Below are positions 1-8,104 of a DNA stretch of 33,480 nucleotides, one piece after another (the first letter of the stretch is position 1; each line of letters opens with the position of its first letter). Source of the stretch: Methanosarcina spelaei (GTDB lineage Archaea > Halobacteriota > Methanosarcinia > Methanosarcinales > Methanosarcinaceae); NCBI RefSeq assembly GCF_002287235.1, contig NZ_LMVP01000346.1, positions 1 through 33,480 on the forward strand. Reading direction: 5' to 3'. The notes beneath the pieces were generated by a model that was given only the letters and a program-made list of their open reading frames with translations, did no database searches and was not told the origin of the DNA. The translations under genes and the position numbers were made by a program.

Positions 1-481
1 ATCATTCTCTGCGTCCTCAATTTCAGGAAAAGCCCCATTAAATGTTGCCTTTACTGACAAGAGCACAGGAACACCTTCTGGCTGGATATGGGACTTTGGG
101 GACGGATCACAGTCATTTGTCCAGAGTCCAATGCATAAGTATTCAAAAGCAGGGAAATATACCGTTAGCTTAACAGTAAAGAATGACAAGGGCAGTAGTA
201 CGGTAACAAAAACAAACCATATAACAGTGATAGATAAACCTGTTGCTGCATTTTCTGCATCCCCAACTTCAGGAAAAGCACCGTTAAATGTTGCCTTTAC
301 TGACAAAAGCACCGGATCACCAGCTTCATGGCAGTGGAGTTTTGGAGACGGATCGCAGTCATTTGTCCAGAACCCGGTGCATAAGTATACAAAAGCAGGA
401 AACTATACTGTCAGTTTAACAATAAAGAATGCTAAAGGCAGTAACATTAAAACTATGTCTGAGTGTGTCGTAGTGTCCTAA
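1..481 (+). CDS. PKD-repeat surface protein, C-terminal part (5' truncated by window edge)
   Basis: The open frame enters from the left edge (first full codon at base 2) and ends at TAA 479-481, so only the C-terminus is visible. It holds two consecutive PKD (immunoglobulin-like beta-sandwich) repeats of about 80 residues, each with the hallmark WxFGDGS core (WDFGDGSQS, then WSFGDGSQS) and the closing HKYxKAGxYTVSLT strand. PKD domains are common in large extracellular and S-layer-associated proteins of Methanosarcina, where they act as spacers or adhesion modules, so secretion is inferred. The chain stops right after the last PKD domain with no visible membrane anchor. The two repeats are nearly identical at the DNA level, which indicates recent duplication. 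The N-terminal function is outside the window. Confidence 0.9.
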   Translation, partial: SFSASSISGKAPLNVAFTDKSTGTPSGWIWDFGDGSQSFVQSPMHKYSKAGKYTVSLTVKNDKGSSTVTKTNHITVIDKPVAAFSASPTSGKAPLNVAFTDKSTGSPASWQWSFGDGSQSFVQNPVHKYTKAGNYTVSLTIKNAKGSNIKTMSECVVVS

Positions 482-512
482 ATAATGAATGCCTTAAATT
501 GAAAAACAATAC

Positions 513-627
513 AGAACTTACGCGGTTGAACTGAAAAATCAATAGCATCAAACCATCAACTGTCTAAATCCTTAAGATATTCACAGCATCGGTTGGCTTG
601 ATTTTGTACTTCAAGTGCGTAAGTCCT
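513..627. mobile_element. MITE-like element, copy 1 (~115 bp, terminal inverted repeats)
   Basis: The left end AGAACTTACGCGGTTGAAC and the right end TTCAAGTGCGTAAGTCCT are imperfect inverted complements of each other. The interior has no coding capacity. A related element of almost the same length lies at 7838-7953, with the same ends and a recognisable interior (AATCAATAGCATCA against AGTCAACAGCATCA). Short length, inverted ends and two dispersed copies fit a non-autonomous miniature transposable element. No clean target-site duplication is visible. Confidence 0.6.
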
Positions 628-644
628 ATAATAAAACGGAGACT

Positions 645-930
645 TTTTTATTTTCGGTCTTGCGGAAATATTTTTGCACCACAGCCTGAAGTTCCGCGCT
701 AACTGACCGTCAGTTTTGAACCTTCACCTCAGGTTCAATCGTTTTTCCTGTGGTATTGTCAATGATTACCAACCTGCCTGAAGGGCAGTTGCATGCTTCT
801 TCTTTGCATGTATCGAGCTTCCGGGTTTTCGAGTTTCTGGACAAGGTTTCATATTTTCCCTGCCCGTATGCAGAATCACCATCATTTTCAATATCTTCAA
901 AAAAAGATTGTGAAGATTTTTCATCTTCAT
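645..930 (-). pseudogene. Remnant of a CDGSH-type iron-sulfur protein gene
   Basis: Reading the minus strand down to a TGA at 710-712 gives a stretch containing ENDGDSAYGQGKYETLS and then EEACNCPSGRLVIIDNTTGK. I recognise both as pieces of the methanogen proteins that combine CDGSH zinc-finger-like [2Fe-2S] motifs with a CxCPSGRL segment. In the intact family these segments are separated by a CDGSH motif (CRCGxSKNxPFCDGSH) and about 70 further residues; here they are almost fused, so an internal deletion has removed the first cluster site. Past the stop, a degenerate trace of the last CDGSH motif may continue to about 645. No start codon or ribosome binding site is evident. It is a decayed gene; the family assignment is from memory. 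Confidence 0.55.
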
Positions 931-950
931 GGCAAGAAGAAAATAATAAA

Positions 951-1070
951 CTTATGGATTAGCTAACTTATGGATTAGCTAACTTATGGATTAGCTAACT
1001 TATGGATTAGCTAACTTATGGATTAGCTAACTTATGGATTAGCTAATTATGGATTAGCTAATTATGGATT
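951..1070. repeat. Tandem 16-bp repeat (CTTATGGATTAGCTAA)
   Basis: There are six exact 16-bp units from 951 to 1046, a 15-bp unit lacking the first C (1047-1061), and a partial unit ending at 1070. The array sits just downstream of the PPOX-family gene, which reads away from 1499 towards 1086, so it lies in that gene's 3' region. Each unit contains the palindrome TTAGCTAA. There is no spacer diversity, so it is not a CRISPR array. Confidence 0.95.
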
Positions 1071-1085
1071 AAGCTTTAAGCGGGA

Positions 1086-1499
1086 TCAAAGTAGTTTTTT
1101 TCCTGGATCGGTTCCAGCCCCTGGTTTGCACTCATAAACATCAGTAATTTTCAGAACTGCAAGGGCTTTTGCAGGGAACCTGTCTCCTTTGCTCTTGACC
1201 ATTTTATACATTTTCTCATAATCCGCCCCATCGGTCTTGATTTCAATATCTCCTTTTATCTGGTAGCAGCCTTTGATTTCCGGACCCCATACATAGATTG
1301 CTCCCCTGGGGTTTTCATCAAGATTGTTGCGAGTTTTATTAAAATAATTGTCTGCAATCCAGATTGTTTCTCCATCTTCCTGTAGATCGCACATGCCTAT
1401 TGGTATTACGTTTGGTTCCCCATCTTTAGATGCGGTTGCAAACGGAAAAATTTTCATCTTTGCAAAGTCTTCCTTCATTTCATCAGTTAATTTCACCAT
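1086..1499 (-). CDS. Pyridoxamine 5'-phosphate oxidase family protein (FMN-binding split barrel)
   Basis: This is a 137-residue single-domain protein of the PPOX-like split-barrel fold. The N-terminal segment FPFATASKDGEPNVIPIGM is the typical first hairpin of the family, and the tract NYFNKTRNNLDENPRGAIYVW matches the region that lines the flavin phosphate site. Members of this small archaeal/bacterial group bind FMN or F420 as dimers, and most lack a proven substrate, so the reaction is unknown; it is probably not a true PdxH despite pdxST nearby. The start is supported by GAGGT about 9 nt upstream (minus strand; ACCTC at 1507-1511). It is a cytosolic protein with no signal peptide and appears monocistronic. 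Confidence 0.85.
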   Translation of the reverse strand: MVKLTDEMKEDFAKMKIFPFATASKDGEPNVIPIGMCDLQEDGETIWIADNYFNKTRNNLDENPRGAIYVWGPEIKGCYQIKGDIEIKTDGADYEKMYKMVKSKGDRFPAKALAVLKITDVYECKPGAGTDPGKKLL

Positions 1500-1673
1500 T
1501 TATTTTACCTCAGATCAAATTCTAATTGAATCTTGTTTATTAGTATGTTACAATGGATATATAACTTTAAATGGCTAGATAAATAGAAAAACTCGTGATC
1601 TCTATTTTTGTTTTGTCTTAGAGGCGAAAACTAACAGAAAAATTGAAATTCACGGATATGTTTGAAAGTCAGG

Positions 1674-2501
1674 TCAAATAAATAGTTCACCCTTTGCCCA
1701 AAGTTCATCAAATTTTGTCTTGAATCGCTTTGCATATGATTCATCATATATCCGTGTCATACCGAGGTTTCTACTCATATTGAACTGGTCTTCAATATCG
1801 AGCAGGGTTATCTTGGAATCAATGACTGCAAAATTATATTCGGTTTCTAAAATTCTTACTTCCATCAGGTCCTTCAAGTAGCGTTTAAATGATAGGTCTT
1901 CTATTGAATCGATAAGCTCTTTTAATGATGGCAGTAATTGCGATCCCGGATCTAAAATTTTAACTTTTATGCCACGCTGTACTAAACTCAAATAAGCTTT
2001 GCTAAAGGTGGACATTGAGGCATCATATAGCTCGGATCCTCCAGGTTTATACTTAATATGGATTACAACACATATTTCATGCTCGATTTTCTCAAAAAAT
2101 GAAGTCACCATATCATTTAGTTCATTATTACGAAACCTGTCAGGCCAGAAGACAGTTTCAACATTTTGTGGGGGATTGTCGTTGTAAAATTCCCTTTCGA
2201 TTTCATCAAATGTTTCTTTGAGCATTTTGAGCTCGTTGAGCGTTTCTTCCTCTTTTCTTTTGTACATGAGTTTAAATGCGCTTTTAGGATCAACCGCCCG
2301 GTATCTCTGTGGCCGTGACATTTGAATTTCGACAAGCTCATAGTTTTTGAGGGCTTTAAGAACCTCATAGATCTTTCCTATAGGAACTTTAGATGCATGT
2401 GATAATTTGCTTGCTTCCATAGAATCTTGTTTTAAAAGTGTCAGGTAAACTGAACTCTCATACCTGTTCAATCCAATTTTTGCAAGTAATTTTTCATTCA
2501 T
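1674..2501 (-). CDS. TrmB-type winged-helix transcriptional regulator
   Basis: The N-terminal ~75 residues form a winged helix of TrmB type: an opening helix around GLNRYESSVYLTLLK, then the recognition region ASKLSHASKVPIGKIYEVLKA and a wing ending RPQRYRAVDP. A short coiled-coil segment rich in Glu and Lys follows (residues ~80-110), and then a ~160-residue C-terminal domain of the kind that in TrmB-like proteins senses a ligand. Characterised members bind sugars, but many methanogen paralogues have unknown effectors. The length of 275 aa is usual. The ribosome binding site is weak (GTGAAAAG). The gene is transcribed away from the SAM methyltransferase at 2726, so it may regulate that gene or itself; this is inferred from arrangement only. 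Confidence 0.85.
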   Translation of the reverse strand: MNEKLLAKIGLNRYESSVYLTLLKQDSMEASKLSHASKVPIGKIYEVLKALKNYELVEIQMSRPQRYRAVDPKSAFKLMYKRKEEETLNELKMLKETFDEIEREFYNDNPPQNVETVFWPDRFRNNELNDMVTSFFEKIEHEICVVIHIKYKPGGSELYDASMSTFSKAYLSLVQRGIKVKILDPGSQLLPSLKELIDSIEDLSFKRYLKDLMEVRILETEYNFAVIDSKITLLDIEDQFNMSRNLGMTRIYDESYAKRFKTKFDELWAKGELFI

Positions 2502-2529
2502 CTTTTCACTGCTTTTCAGTTTATTGTAG

Positions 2530-2754
2530 AGTAAAACGATTATCTTTCCGAATGATATTAAGACTACTGTTCAAGCATATGAAAGTGAAGTTGTTAAGTC
2601 AAAGGCTATAATGACTGAACACACTAATTCAGATAAAAATGATATGTTACAAAGGTTACATTGAACCTATAGAAGAATTCTAAGTAACAAACTCCATGAA
2701 ATAATATGGGATAGATTAGCTAAAAGTGGTCAAGATGATGTTTACAAAAAGTAA
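2530..2754 (+). pseudogene. Broken small ORF (~75 codons) of unknown function
   Basis: One frame stays protein-like from AGT at 2530 to TAA at 2752-2754 except for one in-frame TGA at 2662-2664. It reads SKTIIFPNDIKTTVQAYE, later TEHTNSDKNDMLQRLH, stop, then TYRRILSNKLHEIIWDRLAK. The charged, helical, coherent sequence on both sides of the stop suggests a real former gene with a GAA-to-TGA change. The first codon is preceded by TAG, where an ATG would be expected, so the start seems lost too. I do not recognise the family. Its 3' end overlaps the 5' end of the methyltransferase gene in another frame. Confidence 0.45.
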
Positions 2755-3448
2755 CAAATATGATTTTGATTTTGTTAAAGAAAACATGATGGGACCAAAC
2801 TCAATGAAGATTCTTGAGGAAATGTCCGAATCTTTGAAGCTTGAGAAAGGCATGAGAATACTTGATCTTGGCTGTGGGAGAGGGCTGACTTCAATATTCC
2901 TGGCAAAAGAATATGATGTTACAGTTTTTGCAACTGATCTCTGGATTAGTGCAACAGATAACTATGAGAGAATTAAGTCAATGGGACTGGAAGATAAAAT
3001 AATACCAATACACGCAGAAGCCCACGATTTGCCGTTTGCAAATGAATTTTTTGATGTTGCTATTAGTGTAGACGCCTATCACTACTTTGGAATCGAAGCA
3101 GATTATTTAACTAAACATTTTGCTCCACTTGTAAAAAAAGGAGGGCAAATAGCAGTTGCAGTTCCAGGCCTGAAAAAAGAATTTACAAATAGTATTCCAG
3201 CGGAATTGGTACCATATTGGTGTGATGATATGAGTTTAACTCTGCACTCATGTGACTGGTGGTATAATATATGGAAAACTTCCGATCTGGTAACTATTCC
3301 GGAGTTTAAAGAGTTAAATTGTTTTGAAGAAGCGTGGAAAGACTGGCTTATATGTGACAACGACTTTGCTCGTAGGGATATAGGAATGATGGAAGCTGAA
3401 GGTGGAAACTACTTTAATCTGGTTTCAATCATAGCTACAAAGTTATGA
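2726..3448 (+). CDS. Class I SAM-dependent methyltransferase
   Basis: This is a Rossmann-fold methyltransferase of about 240 residues. Motif I, ILDLGCGRG, lies at residues ~45-53 and binds S-adenosylmethionine. It is followed by an acidic end of strand 2 (FATDLW) and a motif around HDLPFANEFFDVAISVDAYHYFG that matches the post-motif II/III region of the UbiE/Methyltransf_11 group. The C-terminal third (CDDMSLTLHSCDWWYNIWKT) is probably the substrate cap. The substrate cannot be told from sequence. The frame opens with GTG at 2726; ATG codons at 2735 and 2738 are equally possible, as no strong ribosome binding site decides it. The gene diverges from the TrmB-type regulator. Confidence 0.85.
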   Translation: MVKMMFTKSNKYDFDFVKENMMGPNSMKILEEMSESLKLEKGMRILDLGCGRGLTSIFLAKEYDVTVFATDLWISATDNYERIKSMGLEDKIIPIHAEAHDLPFANEFFDVAISVDAYHYFGIEADYLTKHFAPLVKKGGQIAVAVPGLKKEFTNSIPAELVPYWCDDMSLTLHSCDWWYNIWKTSDLVTIPEFKELNCFEEAWKDWLICDNDFARRDIGMMEAEGGNYFNLVSIIATKL

Positions 3449-3706
3449 TTTAAAATCTGATGAGGAACTCACAACCTTGGCCTAATAATTTTATATTTTA
3501 AAATCTTGTATCTATATTTACAAGATATGAGATAAAATTATAGCGGAAACTTTGCTAAATGAATAAGCCAAAGCAAGAAAGCATTTCCGGGATATGAGAG
3601 ATCAAAGGAATATTATCATATCCTGGAGTATAATGTTAGCAACAATAATCAGATTAAATTAAGTTTTGGGATAGGCTCATCAAATTATTGTCTTTTTTCT
3701 ATAATT

Positions 3707-4309
3707 TTATACATTTTTAAGTATCTTGTCCAGGAAATACTGGTGAATCCTCAAATCCTCAGTTAACTCCGGATGGAATGCAAGAGCCAGTACATTTCCC
3801 TGTTCTGCAGCGATAATCAGGTCATCAAGCCTGGAAAGTACGCGAACTCCAGGCCCACAGCTCACGATTCCGGGAGCTCTTATAAACACGCCGGTAAAAG
3901 GAGAATCAAGGATCTCGACCTCAAGTTCGGCTTCAAAAGAATCCCTCTGCCTTCCAAAAGCATTTCTGTTGACCCTCGTATCCATAATTCCAAGCAGTTC
4001 CTGGCTGGTTTTCTCAACCTGCTCGTCGCCTTCCTTTGCAAGCACAATCAAACCTGCACAGGTCCCAAGGATCGGAACTCCTCTTCCAGCCGCATCTTTT
4101 ATTTCCTCTGCAATTCCCTCGCGGGCAAGCAGCCTGCAAAGTGTGGTACTCTCCCCGCCAGGGATCACAATTCCGCTGCACTCCGGAATAACACCCTTAT
4201 GCTTTACTGCAACTACCTCTGCACTTATTCCTCTTTCCTTAAGTGCTCTTTTTAAAGCATCAACATGCTCAGAAACCGCTCCTTGAATAGCGATTACACC
4301 TATCTTCAT
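3707..4309 (-). CDS. pdxT: PdxT, glutaminase subunit of pyridoxal 5'-phosphate synthase
   Basis: PdxT hydrolyses glutamine and channels ammonia to PdxS, which makes PLP directly from ribose 5-phosphate, glyceraldehyde 3-phosphate and ammonia (the DXP-independent route). The class I amidotransferase triad is visible: Cys84 in LGTCAGL, and His179 and Glu181 in FHPEL. The oxyanion loop PGGEST (50-55) is also present. With the start at 4309 the protein has 200 residues, normal for the family and beginning MKIGVIAIQG. An upstream in-frame ATG at 4333 would add eight residues but has no ribosome binding site, whereas GGTG lies ~6 nt before 4309. It lies 311 bp downstream of pdxS on the same strand, probably co-transcribed. 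Confidence 0.96.
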   Translation of the reverse strand: MKIGVIAIQGAVSEHVDALKRALKERGISAEVVAVKHKGVIPECSGIVIPGGESTTLCRLLAREGIAEEIKDAAGRGVPILGTCAGLIVLAKEGDEQVEKTSQELLGIMDTRVNRNAFGRQRDSFEAELEVEILDSPFTGVFIRAPGIVSCGPGVRVLSRLDDLIIAAEQGNVLALAFHPELTEDLRIHQYFLDKILKNV

Positions 4310-4555
4310 AAAAACACCATTTTCCAGAATCAATTTAAATTAATTTATTATCTGTTAATCCAAAAATAAAAAATTGAATTGATTTATTCTTACATCCCGT
4401 AAGAAAGAACCCATTTTTAAAAATTAATATTTAGCTTCCCTGAACGAAGTTAAACGCCGATCACTATAAACTTTTTGCCTAAGTGAGTTAAAAAGCCTAC
4501 TGTTTAGAAAATATTCCGCTTGAGGGAGCGTAGCGACCGAAACGGAGGCGTGCTG

Positions 4556-4619
4556 TTGCGATTATATCGCAACTCCCAGAAAATCGGAGATTTTCTGTGA
4601 TCCCGAAGCGCAATTCGGG
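4556..4619. repeat. Three consecutive hairpins between pdxS and pdxT (REP-like block)
   Basis: Three perfect inverted repeats lie end to end: TTGCGAT/ATCGCAA at 4556-4572, CAGAAAATC/GATTTTCTG at 4577-4597, and CCCGAA/TTCGGG at 4602-4619. They begin directly after the pdxS stop codon (transcription runs towards lower coordinates). The block is preceded by GAGGGAGCGTAGCGACCG-type sequence (from ~4522). Similar sequence, including CCCGAAGCGGAACTCGGG, occurs next to the 3' end of top6A at 29088-29161. The repeats may trim or stabilise the pdxS message, attenuate pdxT, or simply be dispersed palindromic repeats. Confidence 0.75.
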
Positions 4620-4620
4620 G

Positions 4621-5517
4621 TTACCAACCGCGTTCCTGAAGAGCTTCTTGTGCAGGTATCATATCTGCGCTAATGCCTTTCATACCGGCACCCACGCCTT
4701 TTGAGATTTCTGCGAGTTTTGCAGGGTTGTCAAAGTTGTTTACAGCTTCGACGACAGCTTTTGCCATTTTCTCAGGATTTTCGGCTTTGAAAATGCCTGA
4801 ACCTACAAATACTCCATCTGCCCCAAGGCGCATCATAAGTGCCGCATCAGCAGGGGTCGCAACTCCGCCGGCTGCAAAGTTTACCACAGGCAGACGCTGC
4901 ATTTTTGAGGTTTCGACTACAAGTTCAATCGGAGCTTCGATTTCTCTGGAAACCATAATCAGCTCTTCTTTAGTTTTCCCTGCAAGAGCACGGATTTCCC
5001 CCTGAATCTGCTTCATGTGCTTGACTGCCTGGCTTACATCTCCGGTTCCTGCTTCTCCTTTTGTCCTGATCATGGCTGCCCCTTCGTTAATTCTCCTGAG
5101 GGCTTCTCCGAGGTTTCTGGCTCCACAGACAAAAGGCACGGTAAACTGTGTTTTGTCTATATGGAAATAGGGATCAGCAGGGGTCAGGACTTCGGATTCA
5201 TCCACCATGTCAACGCCAAGGGCTTCCAGGATTTCGGCTTCGACAAAGTGTCCTATCCTTGCTTTTGCCATAACAGGAATAGTAACCGTATCAATAATCT
5301 GCTGGACAATCTCAGGGTCGGCCATCCGGGCAACCCCACCTGCTTTCCTTATATCTGCGGGAACAGCCTGGAGGGCCATAACAGCAACTGCTCCGGCTTC
5401 TTCTGCGATTCTGGCCTGCTCAGGAGTTGTAACATCCATGATCACACCCCCTTTCTGCATTCTTGCAAAGCCCCTCTTGATAAGTTCAGTCCCGTGTCGT
5501 AATTTTTCAAAGTCCAT
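4621..5517 (-). CDS. pdxS: PdxS, synthase subunit of pyridoxal 5'-phosphate synthase
   Basis: This is the (beta/alpha)8-barrel subunit that assembles PLP from pentose phosphate, triose phosphate and ammonia delivered by PdxT; the family forms dodecamers. Counting from MDFEKLRHG, the catalytic residues are Asp28 (in GVIMDVTT), Lys85 (in [10 protein letters not shown]), which forms the substrate imine, and Lys153 (in RTKGEAGTG), matching the Bacillus numbering D24/K81/K149 plus four. The phosphate loop [13 protein letters not shown] is also present. An ATG at 5526 is three codons further upstream but overlaps the GAGG; the ATG at 5517 has GAGG at a proper ~9-nt spacing and is preferred. The protein is 298 aa, full length. 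Confidence 0.97.
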   Translation of the reverse strand: MDFEKLRHGTELIKRGFARMQKGGVIMDVTTPEQARIAEEAGAVAVMALQAVPADIRKAGGVARMADPEIVQQIIDTVTIPVMAKARIGHFVEAEILEALGVDMVDESEVLTPADPYFHIDKTQFTVPFVCGARNLGEALRRINEGAAMIRTKGEAGTGDVSQAVKHMKQIQGEIRALAGKTKEELIMVSREIEAPIELVVETSKMQRLPVVNFAAGGVATPADAALMMRLGADGVFVGSGIFKAENPEKMAKAVVEAVNNFDNPAKLAEISKGVGAGMKGISADMIPAQEALQERGW

Positions 5518-6402
5518 GAATGTCATCCTCTCTATCTTGATATAATTATAAAATCTATGCCGTGGGAAACCCTTCCCATGCTGAAATAGCCCTGGGTCTT
5601 TTCCACTGATTGCAACCGACAGGTTGCGGTTTTCAGTTAGTTATTTCTTCAGTCAATTGTGAATATGCTCAATAGTCAAAAGCATTATTTAAGTTATTCC
5701 TTATTAATAAACACAAGGTAAATCATTTACAATGACTTAATATTTTTTTCCCTTTAACAATAATCTTTCTTACGCCTGTAAGGTTTATTCTGCTTTTATT
5801 CTGCTTTTTCGGACAATAAATTACAGAGACTTACTGCGATTTATTAGTTTGCATCTATATGCTTGTCTGAGTTAATTAACACACTATTTCTGTCTTCATA
5901 TAATATATATGATCTCCTTCAGGTTCTTATATATAGTTTTTCAAGGATATAAATGAAAAAAGACTTTAAAAATCCTCAAAATAAGTCCTGAACAAAACCT
6001 ATCTGATTTCGTTTAATTCTAAAGGTTTCAGCCAAGTTTTGACAGACACTACATGAGAACATAGTTATAAAGTGTATCGGGACTATTTAATAGAGAAGGT
6101 TTTTTCCAAGGGACAGCTTCTGGATTTCAGAGTTTACTGATTTCTATAATTAGAGATTTAAATTGGGCAAGCAGCATCTGAGGGAACTTTCTTATATGCT
6201 TTCTTGTTCGCTTTCATCTCTCTTACTATATTCTTGCCTTGTTCGCTTTCATCTCTCTTACTATATTCTTGCTTATGCTTAAGATAGACCCGTGGTATGA
6301 GTTCCTTAATGGATCCGAGAATTCATTGGTATGCTTAATGTGGCTATAGTTTTTAAAAAGGCTAATAAATCCGGTTCTTGAAGATTTTTAATAAATTCAC
6401 TG
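5518..6402. other. Long intergenic region upstream of pdxS
   Basis: About 0.9 kb without a credible gene separates pdxS from the PAP2 gene, which reads in the same direction. The part near 5518-5560 must hold the pdxS promoter and leader. The rest is AT-rich with several TATA-like runs (for example around 5897-5935). The only distinct structures are the 35-bp direct duplication at 6203-6272 and the tandem array beginning at ~6403. No tRNA or recognisable RNA gene is seen. Confidence 0.6.
6203..6272. repeat. Exact 35-bp tandem duplication
   Basis: A 35-bp unit beginning CTTGTTCGCTTTCATCTCTC and ending ATATTCTTGC occurs twice, at 6203-6237 and 6238-6272, with no differences. It lies between pdxS and the PAP2 gene. 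The exact identity suggests a recent slippage or recombination event. Confidence 0.95.
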
Positions 6403-6545
6403 TTTTTTAAATAACTTCTACTCCATTCCTTTTTTAAAATAACCTTTACTCTATCCCATTTTTCAAATAACTTCTACTCTATTTCGTTTTTTTAAAATAA
6501 CCTTTAATCCATCCCATTTTTTTAAATAACCTCTACTCCATTTCG
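6403..6545. repeat. Higher-order tandem repeat overlapping the 3' end of the PAP2 gene
   Basis: Five T-rich units of 27-30 bp run from 6403 to 6545, with boundaries near 6430, 6459, 6487 and 6517. They alternate between two types: one with AATAACTTCTACTC (or AATAACCTCTACTC), and one with AATAACCTTTA. The basic period is therefore ~29 bp and the higher-order period ~58 bp. The last unit contains the final codons and stop of the PAP2 gene (stop at 6533-6535). Confidence 0.85.
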
Positions 6546-7654
6546 TGCTCGGACTGTTTAAGAGTTCCTTTTCGACCGCTTAAAAATTCCCTTTCTCTTC
6601 TATACAGGTTGAGTTTTGTGCAGACAACAACAGACACCCAGATTGTAGAAGCAGGTATGAAAGCTTTTAAGAACTCAATAAATGTAAGGCTGAAATAGGC
6701 TACAGTCTCTATGTTATCGAATCCCACATCAAGAACAAAGCTGGAGATTCCGAATAGTAGAAGTCCAATAAATATCCTCAAAATTTTCTGTCCAGAACTT
6801 CCCGCATCATCAGGGAGTCCTTTTCGTATAATCAAAACATATGCCGCATTCGTACCAAGGAAAAAACCCGCTACTTCTGCACTTATCATAGATGAAGCTA
6901 TAAGAACAAGAGGGATAACAAACAGGAATAAATATATAATAAGGTTCTTGATTCTGAATGCAAGTTCAAAATTCTCTTTCTTGAAAAAGTCATCTTTCAG
7001 GGAGCTCTTGAGAAAGAGGGTAAAAGCCGTCAGGAAAAGTAAACCTATAATAGCTCCTCCCAGAATATCTCCCAGGAAATGTCTTCCCAGGTACATCCTC
7101 GATAAGGCTACAAGCAATACCATAAAAGGAGCCATCGTTTTGATTTTTTCGCTGTTGAAAATTGTGGAGCTTCCTCCCCAGAGTGCGGTCGTAATTGCAA
7201 CATGCCCTGAAGGAAAACCGAAAGGTGAAGGAGAAAGTGCTTCTTGAAGGCGGAAGGTTTCAAGAACTTTTCTATCAGGAAGTTCAAATATCCCATCAGG
7301 TCCACTTCCATTGAAAGGGGACGTGCTTCTCACTCCGTGTTCAAGGTTAAGTACTCTATTGTCTACGTAGTCCGGCCTTGGAAAGGCGATTACTGTCTTA
7401 ATGATTTCGGTAGTCAGTCCTGTCCAGATTAAAAGCTGGAACAGAAGAAAACCTTTTCGGAAATTGATCCCAAAAGTTATGATAATTATTATGGTAACTA
7501 AAAAAGCCGACGATCCCATTGAAGTTATCAGAATCATGAGGGATGTCAACCAATCGTTTCCAAGGGATTGCAGATAGAGTATAGGTTCGGTCTGAAACAA
7601 TAGCTTTGACTCCTTATTAAATATTTGCCTGCAGATGTACTCGGTTTTATCCAT
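6533..7654 (-). CDS. PAP2-superfamily membrane phosphatase
   Basis: This integral membrane enzyme has all three PAP2 phosphatase motifs: Lys86-x6-Arg93-Pro94 (KTVIAFPRP), Pro-Ser-Gly-His at 148-151, and Ser185-Arg186-x5-His192-x3-Asp196 (SRMYLGRHFLGD). His192 is the expected nucleophile and His151 the general acid. The family removes phosphate from lipid phosphates or polyprenyl diphosphates; in an archaeon, recycling of the dolichyl/polyprenyl carrier or isoprenoid lipid turnover is plausible but not shown. Six helices for the core are followed by an additional C-terminal membrane region (residues ~230-350), making 373 residues, longer than the minimal ~200-residue family core. No clear ribosome binding site is seen before the ATG at 7654. 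Confidence 0.9.
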   Translation of the reverse strand: MDKTEYICRQIFNKESKLLFQTEPILYLQSLGNDWLTSLMILITSMGSSAFLVTIIIIITFGINFRKGFLLFQLLIWTGLTTEIIKTVIAFPRPDYVDNRVLNLEHGVRSTSPFNGSGPDGIFELPDRKVLETFRLQEALSPSPFGFPSGHVAITTALWGGSSTIFNSEKIKTMAPFMVLLVALSRMYLGRHFLGDILGGAIIGLLFLTAFTLFLKSSLKDDFFKKENFELAFRIKNLIIYLFLFVIPLVLIASSMISAEVAGFFLGTNAAYVLIIRKGLPDDAGSSGQKILRIFIGLLLFGISSFVLDVGFDNIETVAYFSLTFIEFLKAFIPASTIWVSVVVCTKLNLYRREREFLSGRKGTLKQSEHEME

Positions 7655-7837
7655 TGAGTTTCTGGTTTAACTGGATATCTCGAATCAGTAAAAAATTTAG
7701 TTCTATTTCACATTATTGAGTTTATGATGATATATTCTGGAAAACTATTTAAATTTGCATTGTTTTGTATCTTTGTTTAGCGAGAATTCTCTTAGGGTCG
7801 GATAATTATTTTTTAATTACGGAGTAAAATTACTTAT

Positions 7838-7953
7838 AGGACTGCGCAGTTGAACTTAAAAGTCAACAGCATCAGACCGTTAACTATTCAATATCTAACT
7901 TAAATCCACATTTTTTGCCGTAGTTGATTTTGTTCCTCAAGTGTGTAAGTCCT
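7838..7953. mobile_element. MITE-like element, copy 2 (~116 bp)
   Basis: This is the second copy of the element at 513-627. The left end is AGGACTGCGCAGTTGAAC and the right end CTCAAGTGTGTAAGTCCT, again inverted complements with a few mismatches, and the interior aligns with copy 1 over most of its length. It is non-coding and lies upstream of the PAP2 gene, between it and the corrinoid protein gene. The remaining intergenic sequence here (7655-8104) shows nothing else I can name. Confidence 0.6.
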
Positions 7954-8104
7954 ACTTTAGTCAATTACTATTCCATCTCTATGGACTCTTTTTGATCTCT
8001 ATTTATTCGTTTTACAGAAATTGTTTTCCAGAGTTAAGAATTCCAAAAATGAAAGCGAGATAAATTTCGAGTATAAAATATAAAAAACAGGAAGTAAAGT
8101 ATAA

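Noticed and set aside
750-962. 70-codon plus-strand frame
   Set aside because: It is antisense to the CDGSH remnant and runs into the 16-bp tandem array. No ribosome binding site.
951-1070. Possible CRISPR array
   Set aside because: Units are contiguous with no unique spacers, and the unit is only 16 bp. No cas genes are in the window. The same applies to 14108-14268 and 6403-6545.
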